Below, one piece after another: positions 1 through 6,775 of a stretch of DNA of 64,000 nt (position 1 is its first letter; each line of letters starts with the position of its first letter). The notes under the pieces were generated by a model. That model was not told the origin of the DNA, ran no database searches, and was given only the letters and a program-made list of their open reading frames with translations. This DNA is from Leadbetterella byssophila DSM 17132 (GTDB taxonomy: Bacteria > Bacteroidota > Bacteroidia > Cytophagales > Spirosomataceae), in assembly GCF_000166395.1 (NCBI RefSeq), contig NC_014655.1, forward strand, positions 2,914,001 to 2,978,000, written 5' to 3'. Both the position numbers and the translations under genes were made by a program.

Positions 1-153
1 TCCTACTCTTTCTGTAGTTAGATAGGTTTTTTCAGGTTGAGCATAAGCATAAAGAGGTCTGCCCGTGGATTTATCATTAAAAAAGGTTTCGTATTCGATT
101 TTTAGATTTTGTCCAAAAGTAGAAAAGCTCAGGAATAGAAGGAGGATTCTCAT
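1..153 (-). CDS. Secreted protein, N-terminal part only (possible GLPGLI family)
   Basis: An open frame on the minus strand runs off the left edge and gives the first 51 residues of a protein. It starts with a classic export signal, MRILLLFLSFSTFGQ, in which the Q after the hydrophobic stretch is typical of Bacteroidota secreted proteins. The mature part opens with NLKIEYETFFND, a short hydrophobic-charged strand that resembles the start of GLPGLI-family periplasmic proteins; that family call is only a guess from about 30 mature residues. It is divergent from the LOG gene at 301. The frame has no stop and ends exactly at base 1. Confidence 0.65.
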   Translation of the reverse strand, partial: MRILLLFLSFSTFGQNLKIEYETFFNDKSTGRPLYAYAQPEKTYLTTERVG

Positions 154-300
154 AATTTAGAAAATAGATGGCTAAATATAAGTGCTTTTGCTTAGTCAAT
201 GCGAAAAATGAGGAAAATTGGGGGAAGGAGATAGGCTTCTATAAAATTTTTTTCACTGCTTTCTCGTCATTATATTGCCAATATAACCAATTAAGAAACG

Positions 301-1011
301 ATGTTAAGAAACTCAGAAACCCGATTTCTGGAAGGACCACGGACCAGATGGAAAGAATTTAGATTTGCAGTAGATGTATTTATGGAGTTTATCAAAGGTT
401 TCAGGACTTTGCATTTCGTTGGACCTTGTGTTACGGTATTTGGTTCTGCCCGTTTTGATGAGAATCATATATATTACAAAAAAGCGAGGGAACTATCTGC
501 CAGGATTTCAACATTAGGTTTTACCATAATGACAGGCGGAGGTCCAGGAATCATGGAGGCAGCAAATCGCGGTGCTAAAGATGCAGGTGGACCTTCAGTG
601 GCTTGTAATATTGAATTACCGCATGAGCAGCATGCAAATCCGTATCTGGATAAATTTGTCAATTTTAAGTTCTTCTTCGTTAGAAAGACCTTGTTAATCA
701 AATACTCGTATGCTTTTGTGATTTGTCCGGGAGGCTTTGGAACCCTAGATGAATTCTTTGAGGCTTTGACCCTAATTCAGACAGAAAAGATTGAGCAGTT
801 TCCTGTGGTGGTCTTTGGTTCAGAATATCATGATCATATGATAAAGCATATTAAAAGTATGGTTGACCAAAAGACCATATCTCTAAAAGATCCTGATCTA
901 TTTATTGTTACTGATTCTATAGATGAAGCGGTGGAGTTTATCCGACAAAAAACAGATGGAAACTTCGGATTGCGCTTAAAACCTAGAATTATTTTAGGGG
1001 AAAAGAAGTAA
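301..1011 (+). CDS. LOG-family nucleotide hydrolase (TIGR00730 type)
   Basis: A 236-residue protein of the Lonely-Guy (LOG) family, cytosolic enzymes that release a base from nucleoside 5'-monophosphates (cytokinin riboside-5'-monophosphate phosphoribohydrolase in characterised members). The Rossmann-like fold is marked by GGGPGIMEAANRGA at residues 79-92 and the family signature PGGFGTLDE at 143-151, with the catalytic-site pair RK at 128-129. The N-terminal extension FLEGPRTRWKEFRF (residues 9-22) is common in Bacteroidota members. Start at 301 is chosen because that extension begins there; a frame starting at 168 overlaps it and looks spurious. A terminator follows directly. It occupies the place upstream of rplK where secE/nusG would be expected. 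The physiological substrate in this organism is unknown. Confidence 0.9.
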   Translation: MLRNSETRFLEGPRTRWKEFRFAVDVFMEFIKGFRTLHFVGPCVTVFGSARFDENHIYYKKARELSARISTLGFTIMTGGGPGIMEAANRGAKDAGGPSVACNIELPHEQHANPYLDKFVNFKFFFVRKTLLIKYSYAFVICPGGFGTLDEFFEALTLIQTEKIEQFPVVVFGSEYHDHMIKHIKSMVDQKTISLKDPDLFIVTDSIDEAVEFIRQKTDGNFGLRLKPRIILGEKK

Positions 1012-1035
1012 GGGGTTTTAAAACCCCTTTTTTTA
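1010..1035 (+). terminator. Rho-independent terminator of the LOG gene
   Basis: AAGGGGTTTT is followed directly by AAAACCCCTT, so the hairpin is effectively GGGGTT/AACCCC with a TTAA loop, ending in a T7 tract. It begins at the stop codon of the LOG gene and separates it from the ribosomal-protein operon. Confidence 0.8.
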
Positions 1036-1088
1036 TGCGTACGCTTGAGGTGGTATAGTAGGATTTACAGATAATTTTCAGATAACTA

Positions 1089-1120
1089 TTTGTTTGTCAA
1101 TTTATTTCTACTACCTTTGC
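1089..1120 (+). promoter_or_regulatory. Promoter of the rplKAJL operon
   Basis: TTTG at 1089-1092 and TACCTTTGC at 1112-1120 are separated by 19 nt, an excellent fit to the Bacteroidota housekeeping promoter (TTTG, about 19-21 nt, TAnnTTTG). Transcription should begin a few bases after 1120, leaving a leader of roughly 200 nt before rplK. Confidence 0.75.
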
Positions 1121-1330
1121 AGTCCATTTTAGGCGAAGAGTCTAAAATGGCGGAGTTCTGTTTGTCCTCTTGTCCTGTAATCAGCAGGTTACGCTTCCCC
1201 TGAGAGTACAAGACAGACTTTGGAGAATCGGATGATCGTCTTGGTCCCCTTTCTGATTGTGACTTAAGAAAGTTAGGAGTAAGATTGAGTTCGTTAGTTC
1301 GTATTTCTCAAATTTTAAAACAAAAGAAAG
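1121..1330 (+). promoter_or_regulatory. Structured 5' leader of the ribosomal-protein operon
   Basis: About 200 nt of untranslated RNA. The transcript would begin with a perfect 9-bp hairpin (CCATTTTAG at 1124-1132 pairing with CTAAAATGG at 1142-1150, 9-nt loop). A longer arm pairs TCTTGT near 1159 with ACAAGA near 1209. A third pairs AATCGGA near 1226 with TCTGATT near 1252. No T tract follows any of them, so a translational or L1-type feedback site is more likely than attenuation. A short frame at 1147-1203 (18 codons) exists but overlaps the structures and lacks a convincing ribosome site. The ligand is not known; r-protein feedback is inferred from position only. Confidence 0.5.
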
Positions 1331-1768
1331 ATGGCGAAAGAAATCGCAGGCTACTTAAAACTTCAAGCCAAAGGTGGACAGGCTAACCCTGCACCTCCGA
1401 TTGGTCCTGCTTTAGGTTCTAAGGGTATTAACATCATGGAGTTCTGTAAGCAGTTCAATGCTAGAACTCAAGATAAAATGGGACAAGTGGTTCCTGTGTT
1501 AATTACATATTACACAGATAAATCCTTTGATTTCGTAATTAAGACCCCTCCTACTGCAGTACTTTTATTGGATGCCTCTAAAGCGAAGAAAGGATCAGAT
1601 CAGCCTAACCGTAACAAGGTAGGTTCTGTGACTTGGGATCAAGTGAAAACTATCGCTGAAACCAAGATGCCTGATTTGAACTGCTTTACTATAGAGTCTG
1701 CTATGAAAATGGTGGAAGGTACAGCTAATAACATGGGCTTGAACATTACGGGTGAAAGACCGTTTTAA
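1331..1768 (+). CDS. rplK: 50S ribosomal protein L11
   Basis: A 145-residue protein, the normal length for L11, which binds 23S rRNA at the GTPase-associated centre and supports factor-dependent GTP hydrolysis. The proline-rich N-terminal segment [18 protein letters not shown] (about residues 21-38) is the L11 signature and the region contacted by thiostrepton in other bacteria. The C-terminal RNA-binding domain ends with [13 protein letters not shown]. It is first in the operon rplK-rplA-rplJ-rplL. Start is fixed by the conserved [12 protein letters not shown] opening. Confidence 0.98.
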   Translation: MAKEIAGYLKLQAKGGQANPAPPIGPALGSKGINIMEFCKQFNARTQDKMGQVVPVLITYYTDKSFDFVIKTPPTAVLLLDASKAKKGSDQPNRNKVGSVTWDQVKTIAETKMPDLNCFTIESAMKMVEGTANNMGLNITGERPF

Positions 1769-1784
1769 TTAATTATTCATGGGA

Positions 1785-1804
1785 GTTCGAACAGAGAGTC
1801 GAAC
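1785..1804 (+). other. Hairpin in the rplK-rplA gap
   Basis: GTTCGA (1785-1790) and TCGAAC (1799-1804) form a perfect 6-bp stem with an 8-nt purine-rich loop ACAGAGAG, 18 nt before the rplA start. Position just upstream of the L1 gene suggests a translational operator or an RNA processing site, but no L1-site homology can be proven by eye. Confidence 0.3.
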
Positions 1805-1821
1805 GTTAACTACCAACAATT

Positions 1822-2523
1822 ATGGCTAAAATAAGCAAAAAAAGAAAAGAGGCCTTAGCTAAATTCGATATCGAGAAATCGTACGGTTTAGAGGAAGCCG
1901 CGAAAATTCTGAAAGAGATCTCTTACACTAAATTTGACGCTTCAGTTGATATTGACGTAAGATTAGGTGTAGACCCTCGTAAAGCTGACCAAATGGTGCG
2001 TGGCGTTGTTGCTTTGCCTCATGGTACTGGTAAACAAGTACGTGTACTTGTACTTTGTACTCCTGACAAAGCAGAAGAAGCTAAAGCAGCTGGTGCAGAT
2101 CACGTAGGTCTTGATGATTACATTCAGAAGATTGAGAAAGAAGGCTGGACGGATATCGATGTGATTATCACTATGCCTACTGTAATGGCTAAACTTGGTA
2201 GATTAGGTAAAGTTTTAGGTCCTCGTGGTCTAATGCCAAACCCTAAATCAGGTACTGTTACTTTAGAAGTAGGTAAAGCCGTGCAAGAAGTGAAAGCTGG
2301 TAAAATTGACTTCAAAGTTGATAAAACAGGTATCATTCATGCAGGAATCGGTAAAGTTTCATTTGACGCTAAAAAACTAGCTGAAAACGCAAACGAATTG
2401 ATTCAGACTTTGATCAAACTTAAGCCATCTTCGGCAAAAGGTACTTACGTAAAAGGTATTTCATTGTCCAGTACAATGAGTCCTGGTATTCAGATTGATA
2501 AATCAACAATTATAGGACTGTAA
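1822..2523 (+). CDS. rplA: 50S ribosomal protein L1
   Basis: A 233-residue L1 protein, builder of the mobile L1 stalk beside the ribosomal E site and, in characterised bacteria, a translational repressor of its own operon. The diagnostic segment [15 protein letters not shown] lies around residues 132-146. The two-domain length matches the family. It follows rplK by 53 nt, in a gap that contains a small perfect hairpin, and its TAA is only 2 nt ahead of the rplJ ATG, which indicates translational coupling. Confidence 0.98.
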   Translation: MAKISKKRKEALAKFDIEKSYGLEEAAKILKEISYTKFDASVDIDVRLGVDPRKADQMVRGVVALPHGTGKQVRVLVLCTPDKAEEAKAAGADHVGLDDYIQKIEKEGWTDIDVIITMPTVMAKLGRLGKVLGPRGLMPNPKSGTVTLEVGKAVQEVKAGKIDFKVDKTGIIHAGIGKVSFDAKKLAENANELIQTLIKLKPSSAKGTYVKGISLSSTMSPGIQIDKSTIIGL

Positions 2524-2525
2524 TC

Positions 2526-3059
2526 ATGACAAGAGAAGAGAAAGCACTTATCATTCAAGAGCTGAGCGAGAAGTTTGCTGCTAACCCATTTTTCTATATT
2601 ACAGATGCTAGCGGTCTTTCAGTGGCTAAAACTAACCAACTGAGACGCAAATGCTTCGAAGCAGGTATAGAATATGTGGTAGTAAAAAACACGCTTATAG
2701 AAAAAGCTCTTGCTACACTTGATGCAGATTACACGTCATTCAAAGGTTCAGTACTTAAAGGATTCTCAGGTATCATGTTCCATCCTGAAAATGGAAAGGC
2801 AGCAGCTACCTTGATCAAAGATTTCTTAAAAGATAACAAAGAATCAATTAAGCTTAAAGGTGCTTCTATTGACGGTGGATTGTACATTGGTCACGACCAA
2901 TTGGATGCTCTATCGAAATTGAAGTCGAAAGCCGAAATGGTTGGCGAAGTAATCGGACTACTTCAATCTCCTGCGAAAAACGTTATTGGCGCTTTGCAGA
3001 GTGGTGGTCAAAACCTGGCTGGTATTCTTAAAACTCTTTCTGAGAAAGAAGCAGCCTAA
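2526..3059 (+). CDS. rplJ: 50S ribosomal protein L10
   Basis: A 177-residue L10, the stalk-base protein that anchors L7/L12 dimers to 23S rRNA. The globular N-terminal domain contains LRRKCFEAGIEYVVVKNTL (about 38-56), typical of the family. The C-terminal helix (roughly 135-175, LLQSPAKNVIGALQ onward) is the L12-binding spine. It starts 2 nt after rplA. After its stop comes a GC hairpin (GGGG at 3070-3073, CCCC at 3079-3082), which could adjust rplL expression relative to rplJ by partial termination or processing, since several L12 copies are needed for each L10. Confidence 0.97.
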   Translation: MTREEKALIIQELSEKFAANPFFYITDASGLSVAKTNQLRRKCFEAGIEYVVVKNTLIEKALATLDADYTSFKGSVLKGFSGIMFHPENGKAAATLIKDFLKDNKESIKLKGASIDGGLYIGHDQLDALSKLKSKAEMVGEVIGLLQSPAKNVIGALQSGGQNLAGILKTLSEKEAA

Positions 3060-3121
3060 TTTTTTTATCGGGGAATTTCCCCACTTTATTTAATTTTTAA
3101 ACTATCTAAATTTTTATAAAA

Positions 3122-3502
3122 ATGGCAGATATTAAAGCTTTTGCTGAACAATTAGTAAACTTAACAGTTAAAGAAGTTAACGAGCTTGCTCAAATTTTGA
3201 AAGACGAATATGGCATCGAGCCTGCAGCTGGTGGTGCAGTAGTAGTTGCTGGTCCTGCAGCTGGTGCTGATGCTCCTGCAGCTGAAGAAAAAACTTCTTT
3301 CGACGTAATCTTGAAATCAGGTGGTGCTAACAAACTTCAAGTTGTTAAGTTAGTTAAAGACCTAACTGGTCTTGGTTTGAAAGAAGCTAAAGAAGTAGTT
3401 GATGGCGCTCCTAAAGCATTGAAAGAAGGTGTTGCTAAAGACGAAGCTGATGCTCTTAAGAAACAATTGGAAGAAGCTGGTGCTGAAGTTGAAATCAAAT
3501 AA
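3122..3502 (+). CDS. rplL: 50S ribosomal protein L7/L12
   Basis: A 126-residue stalk protein that recruits and activates translational GTPases. Order is standard: N-terminal dimerisation/L10-binding helices (about 1-38), an Ala/Gly/Pro-rich hinge (about 39-55, with [13 protein letters not shown]), and the factor-binding C-terminal domain (about 56-126, with [18 protein letters not shown]). It is the last gene of this unit because a strong terminator lies 20 nt after the stop. In most bacteria transcription continues into rpoB, but here rpoB is nearly 8 kb away. Confidence 0.98.
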   Translation: MADIKAFAEQLVNLTVKEVNELAQILKDEYGIEPAAGGAVVVAGPAAGADAPAAEEKTSFDVILKSGGANKLQVVKLVKDLTGLGLKEAKEVVDGAPKALKEGVAKDEADALKKQLEEAGAEVEIK

Positions 3503-3520
3503 TTTATATATATTTGATAC

Positions 3521-3554
3521 AAAAGACACTGCCAAACGGCAGTGTCTTTTTTTT
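3521..3554 (+). terminator. Strong terminator after rplL and intron insertion site
   Basis: AAAAGACACTGCC (3521-3533) pairs perfectly with GGCAGTGTCTTTT (3538-3550) around an AAAC loop, followed by more T to 3554. The group II intron begins at the next base. Insertion immediately after a terminator stem and T tract is the known target rule of class C group II introns. Confidence 0.9.
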
Positions 3555-4139
3555 GTGTGCCCAGCATGTGCAATAACTCTAGGGTGTAAGTCCCGAACAC
3601 GCCTTTACAGTGGGAAGTGTTAGCTTATGACAAGGGTGTCCACCGTGAGGTGGAATCTGAAGGAAGTCTGAGGCAAAACCTCGATCCGACGAACAGAAAC
3701 TACATACAAGGCCGCAAGTGTTGGGTGAGGCTGCAAAACAAGCCAAAGCCCTAAACTGTACGGAAACACTATGGTAAATGTAGCGGATATATGAGGTGAA
3801 AGTTATTGTTCTTACCTGGGGAGATCTGACTAAACTCTGTCAAAGGTATACGCGAATGCCCGCGAAGAAACATATAGCAGAATAATAATGCTAGTATGCT
3901 TTAGTCAGAAGTCAGCAGAGGACATAGTACCCTGCTTCTCTACTTTATACAGGGGAAGGTCTGAATGTTAGAATGGCAAAGGAACCATGAAGTTTATGAC
4001 GAAGTGTTAAAAGCCGAACCACATAAGAGAACTGCTTGCATGAGGGTAGGTCGGAAACTGATAGTAAAATGCAAGAGGAGCTTAGCTGAGTCGTGCAACG
4101 AAGTGGACACAATGCCTGAGGTTTTTTTTTAGTAATACT

Positions 4140-5414
4140 ATGTTGGAAGAGATATTACACATCCGAAATGTCAAACACGCAGTTGATCGTGTCATCTCTA
4201 ATGGAGGTGCTAGCGGAGTTGATGGTATGCAGATCGATAATCTTCGTGACTACCTTAACACGCACTGGCAATCCCTGCGATCGGATATTCTCTCTGGCAC
4301 TTACCGCCCACAAGCTGTTCGGAAAGTAGAGATTCCCAAAGCAAGTGGCGGCAAGCGTATGCTGGGTATCCCAACGGTCATCGACCGTGTTATTCAGCAA
4401 AGCATTTCCCAATGGCTTGGGTTAAAGTATGAGGGTGATTTTCACGATAACAGCTACGGCTTCCGTCCGAATCGTAATGCTCATCAGGCCGTCATTAAAG
4501 CGCAAGAGTATCTGAACTTGGGCTACACGTGGGTCGTTGAACTTGATTTGGAACAATTCTTCGATCAAGTGAACCACGACATACTGATGCATCTTTTGAG
4601 CAAGAAGATTACGGATCGTCGAGTCCTAGCGCTGATCGGGAAATACCTTCGTTGTGGGATTATGGATCATGGTCTTGAACAAAAGCGAACCAAGGGCACA
4701 CCACAGGGCAGTCCTTTAAGTCCACTTTTGTCAAACATCATCCTGAACGAACTGGATACGGAACTCAGCTCCCGTGGACATCGATTTGTACGTTATGCGG
4801 ATGACTGTAGTATCTACGCGAAGAGCAATAAATCCGCCACTCGTATTATGCGCAACATCACCAGTTACATCGAATCTACACTAAAACTGAAAGTGAACCG
4901 TGAAAAGAGTAAGGTAAGCAAACCTTCCCAAAGTAGTTTACTCGGCTTTAGTTTCTTCAAAACTCAAGGAGATTGGCAGATTCGTATCTCTGCAAAGAGT
5001 ATCGAACGAATCCGAGAGAAGTTACGTCAAAATACTCGACGTAATACAGCTACTCCTATGCATGAGCGACTGACTAAACTACGGCAAATTATTCACGGCT
5101 GGGTGGATTACTTTCGTATAGCAACGAATAAGAAGGTGATGGTAACACTAGATGAACTAGTGCGAAGACGCTTGCGTGTTCTGCTTTGGAAGCAATGGAA
5201 GACCGCAGGTAATCGAATTCGGAACTTAATGAAACTGGGAGCCAAACGCTGGCTTGCCTACCAACATGCGAACACCCGTAAATCCTATACTCGGACAGGG
5301 ACAAGCCCTATCGTTCAAACAACGCTAACAAACTCATACTTTACTAAATTAGGTTACGAAGGATTTGCAGACTACTATTACTGGAGAACAACGCATCAAA
5401 CGACGTTATTCTAA
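4140..5414 (+). CDS. ltrA: Group II intron reverse transcriptase/maturase
   Basis: A 424-residue intron-encoded protein that helps the intron RNA fold and splice and copies it into DNA at a new site. Reverse transcriptase motifs appear in order: GGASGVDGM (22-30), VEIPKASGGKRMLGIP (63-78), YGFRPNRNAHQAV (106-118), ELDLEQFFD with the first catalytic Asp at 136, GTPQGSPLSPLLSNI (186-200) and the catalytic YADD at 219-222. The thumb/maturase domain (GIIM type, about 305-385) includes IIHGWVDYF and ANTRKSYTR. The protein ends at DYYYWRTTHQTTLF with no HNH endonuclease, as in class C elements, which rely on existing DNA structure for entry. All catalytic residues are present. It lies within intron domain IV. 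Confidence 0.95.
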   Translation: MLEEILHIRNVKHAVDRVISNGGASGVDGMQIDNLRDYLNTHWQSLRSDILSGTYRPQAVRKVEIPKASGGKRMLGIPTVIDRVIQQSISQWLGLKYEGDFHDNSYGFRPNRNAHQAVIKAQEYLNLGYTWVVELDLEQFFDQVNHDILMHLLSKKITDRRVLALIGKYLRCGIMDHGLEQKRTKGTPQGSPLSPLLSNIILNELDTELSSRGHRFVRYADDCSIYAKSNKSATRIMRNITSYIESTLKLKVNREKSKVSKPSQSSLLGFSFFKTQGDWQIRISAKSIERIREKLRQNTRRNTATPMHERLTKLRQIIHGWVDYFRIATNKKVMVTLDELVRRRLRVLLWKQWKTAGNRIRNLMKLGAKRWLAYQHANTRKSYTRTGTSPIVQTTLTNSYFTKLGYEGFADYYYWRTTHQTTLF

Positions 5415-5417
5415 CAA

Positions 5418-5450
5418 ACCGCCTTGGTACGGATCCGTATGCCGGGTGGT
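5418..5450 (+). ncRNA. Group II intron domain V (catalytic core)
   Basis: The segment folds as a lower stem (5418-5424 with 5444-5450, including G-U pairs), GG/CC (5426-5427 with 5442-5443), a 2-nt bulge on the 3' side (TG at 5440-5441) and an upper stem TACG/CGTA closed by GATC. The catalytic triad position reads CGC (5420-5422), the class C form, not the AGC of most other classes. It lies 3 nt after the maturase stop codon. Confidence 0.8.
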
Positions 5451-5499
5451 GTGAGAGGACAGATAGGGAAATAATCCCTATCTTCCTACTCGATTACAC

Positions 5500-6347
5500 A
5501 TGAAGAATTTTTTGGCTTACTTTTTTTCTCTCTCCCACTTCAGGCTCAGCAAGAGATTGTTAATGTAAATTATACAAATAACGTACTAAATAGAGATACA
5601 CTGAAGAGTCAAAACCATCACTTCGAGGCCAGTGTCTTGTTCCCTATTTATAAAAATGCTAAGCATCTCATAGGCGGAAAATGGATTTACACTCACGATC
5701 AATTTTCTGGCTTACATCCTCAATTAAACCGGAGTTTACAAGGACTTGATTTGAACTTGCTTTGGAAACTGGCTCTAAATGAGAATTCCAGTATTCAGTT
5801 GGGCTTTTTAATAGGTGCATTCAGTGACTTTAATGCAGGTTCTAAAGACGTTTTACGCTATAGAATTGTGGGTAATTATACTCAGCGCTTTTCAGAAGCT
5901 CTTGTAGCAGGTGTAGGAACGATATATAACCATCACTTTAATGCGCATATGTGGATTCCCATTGCCTCGGTGGATTGGAAGCTAAACAATAGATGGAAAG
6001 TTAGTGGCATGCTCCCTATCAAGCCCAAAATAAGCTATATCATCAAGGATAAGTGGAATTGGGTAAGTGAGGGTGCCGGGCACGCTGAAACGTTTAAAGT
6101 GAAGAAAGCAGTAATAGAACTTACAGGGTGGACCTTGATGAGTTCCCTACAATATACTTTTAAGAAACATCACCGTTTTCAGGCCGGCATTGGTCTAACT
6201 CTCAGTCAACGGTTACGATATTATCAGGAGCCGAAAGAGATGAAGTGGAAATTGTACAACTTTGATATAAAGGCAAATGAAGAACCTTTGGCAGATTTAA
6301 CCACCAAAGGAGGCAGATGGAATGTAGAATACACCTTTTTGTTGTAA
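5500..6347 (+). CDS. Outer-membrane beta-barrel protein (DUF6268-like), signal peptide out of frame
   Basis: The long frame (open from 5475, first possible start TTG at 5637) encodes a protein rich in alternating aromatic strands and ending EYTFLL, the C-terminal aromatic signature of outer-membrane barrels; it resembles DUF6268 proteins. Upstream in the same frame, FSLPLQAQQ is the end of a signal peptide with no methionine. The matching beginning, ATG at 5500 giving MKNFLAYFF, is in another frame and stops at 5568. One extra T in the T7 run at 5521-5527 would join them as MKNFLAYFFFSLPLQAQQE. So the gene is frameshifted, phase-variable by tract slippage, or affected by a sequencing error. 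The ATG is only 5 nt from the intron end, so the intron also separated it from any upstream promoter. Function as a barrel is inferred. Confidence 0.6.
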
Positions 6348-6775
6348 GTAAAGGTATATCTATACTTTCTTCTAAATGCTGAAATCTTTATGGAAGTATG
6401 TTCGAGCATGCTTTCTTACTCGTGGAATAGATGTTTTAATAGAAAATGGGATACTATAACAGGATTTAGCAGCATTTAATGATTGCTTTTTCTCTCTCTA
6501 TGTGCAGAATTTAATCTCCATTTAAAAAGATGTAATTTATCAGAGGACCAAGGAATTTTAAGTTTTGTAGCGACATTCTGTCCCTATTTTCTTGCATTTT
6601 ATCCCAGATTTTTTCCCGATTTCCTCTCCTACTCTACTTTTGTAGCCTATCTCGAAACCGGATAGAACCCTATGCATAAATAATTCCCCTAAAATGAGTC
6701 CTTTTGCAGATCTGCGGCTCTCCCAAACCGTAGATTTGCTTAGGTACAATAAATTCGCATTCATAACTTGCGAAT
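6348..6775. other. Gene-poor gap before the histidine kinase
   Basis: A 428-nt stretch with no convincing gene on either strand; the short frames seen at 6483 and 6558 lack family features or start context. It contains two -7 like elements on the plus strand, TACTTTTG at 6635-6642 and TAGATTTGC at 6731-6739, both pointing at the histidine kinase. No clear terminator for the barrel gene was found. Confidence 0.5.
6703..6739 (+). promoter_or_regulatory. Likely promoter of the TPR histidine kinase
   Basis: TAGATTTGC (6731-6739) is a perfect TAnnTTTGC element. A TTTG at 6703-6706 sits upstream with a 24-nt spacer, longer than ideal. The resulting leader would be about 30 nt. Confidence 0.5.

Larger units (their letters stand above)
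3555..5494 (+). mobile_element. Group II intron, probably class C, full length
   Basis: The element starts with GTGTG (3555-3559), matching the conserved GUGYG 5' end. It carries about 580 nt of structured RNA (domains I-III), an open reading frame in the domain IV position (4140-5414), a recognisable domain V (5418-5450) and a domain VI hairpin (5452-5490) with an unpaired A at 5488, seven bases from the AT ending at 5494. A CGC triad in domain V, an encoded protein without an endonuclease domain and insertion right after a terminator all point to class C. Both ends look intact and the reverse transcriptase is uninterrupted, so it may still be mobile. Exact boundaries are inferred from consensus, uncertain by a few bases at the 3' side. 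Its base composition appears slightly richer in GC than the flanks. Confidence 0.88.

Noticed and set aside
168-362. 64-codon frame overlapping the LOG gene start
   Set aside because: No homology features; it lies across the true start region and overlaps it in another frame.
1147-1203. 18-codon frame in the rplK leader
   Set aside because: Overlaps the second arm of the first hairpin and the next stem; no ribosome-binding site seen.
1121-1330. Possible tRNA in the rplK leader
   Set aside because: No cloverleaf or CCA-adjacent acceptor stem could be drawn; the stems are leader hairpins.
3429-3623. Frame overlapping the end of rplL and the intron start
   Set aside because: Crosses the terminator and intron boundary in another frame.
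6483-6764. Small frames in the gap before the histidine kinase
   Set aside because: Both strands give low-complexity peptides with no family and overlap each other.
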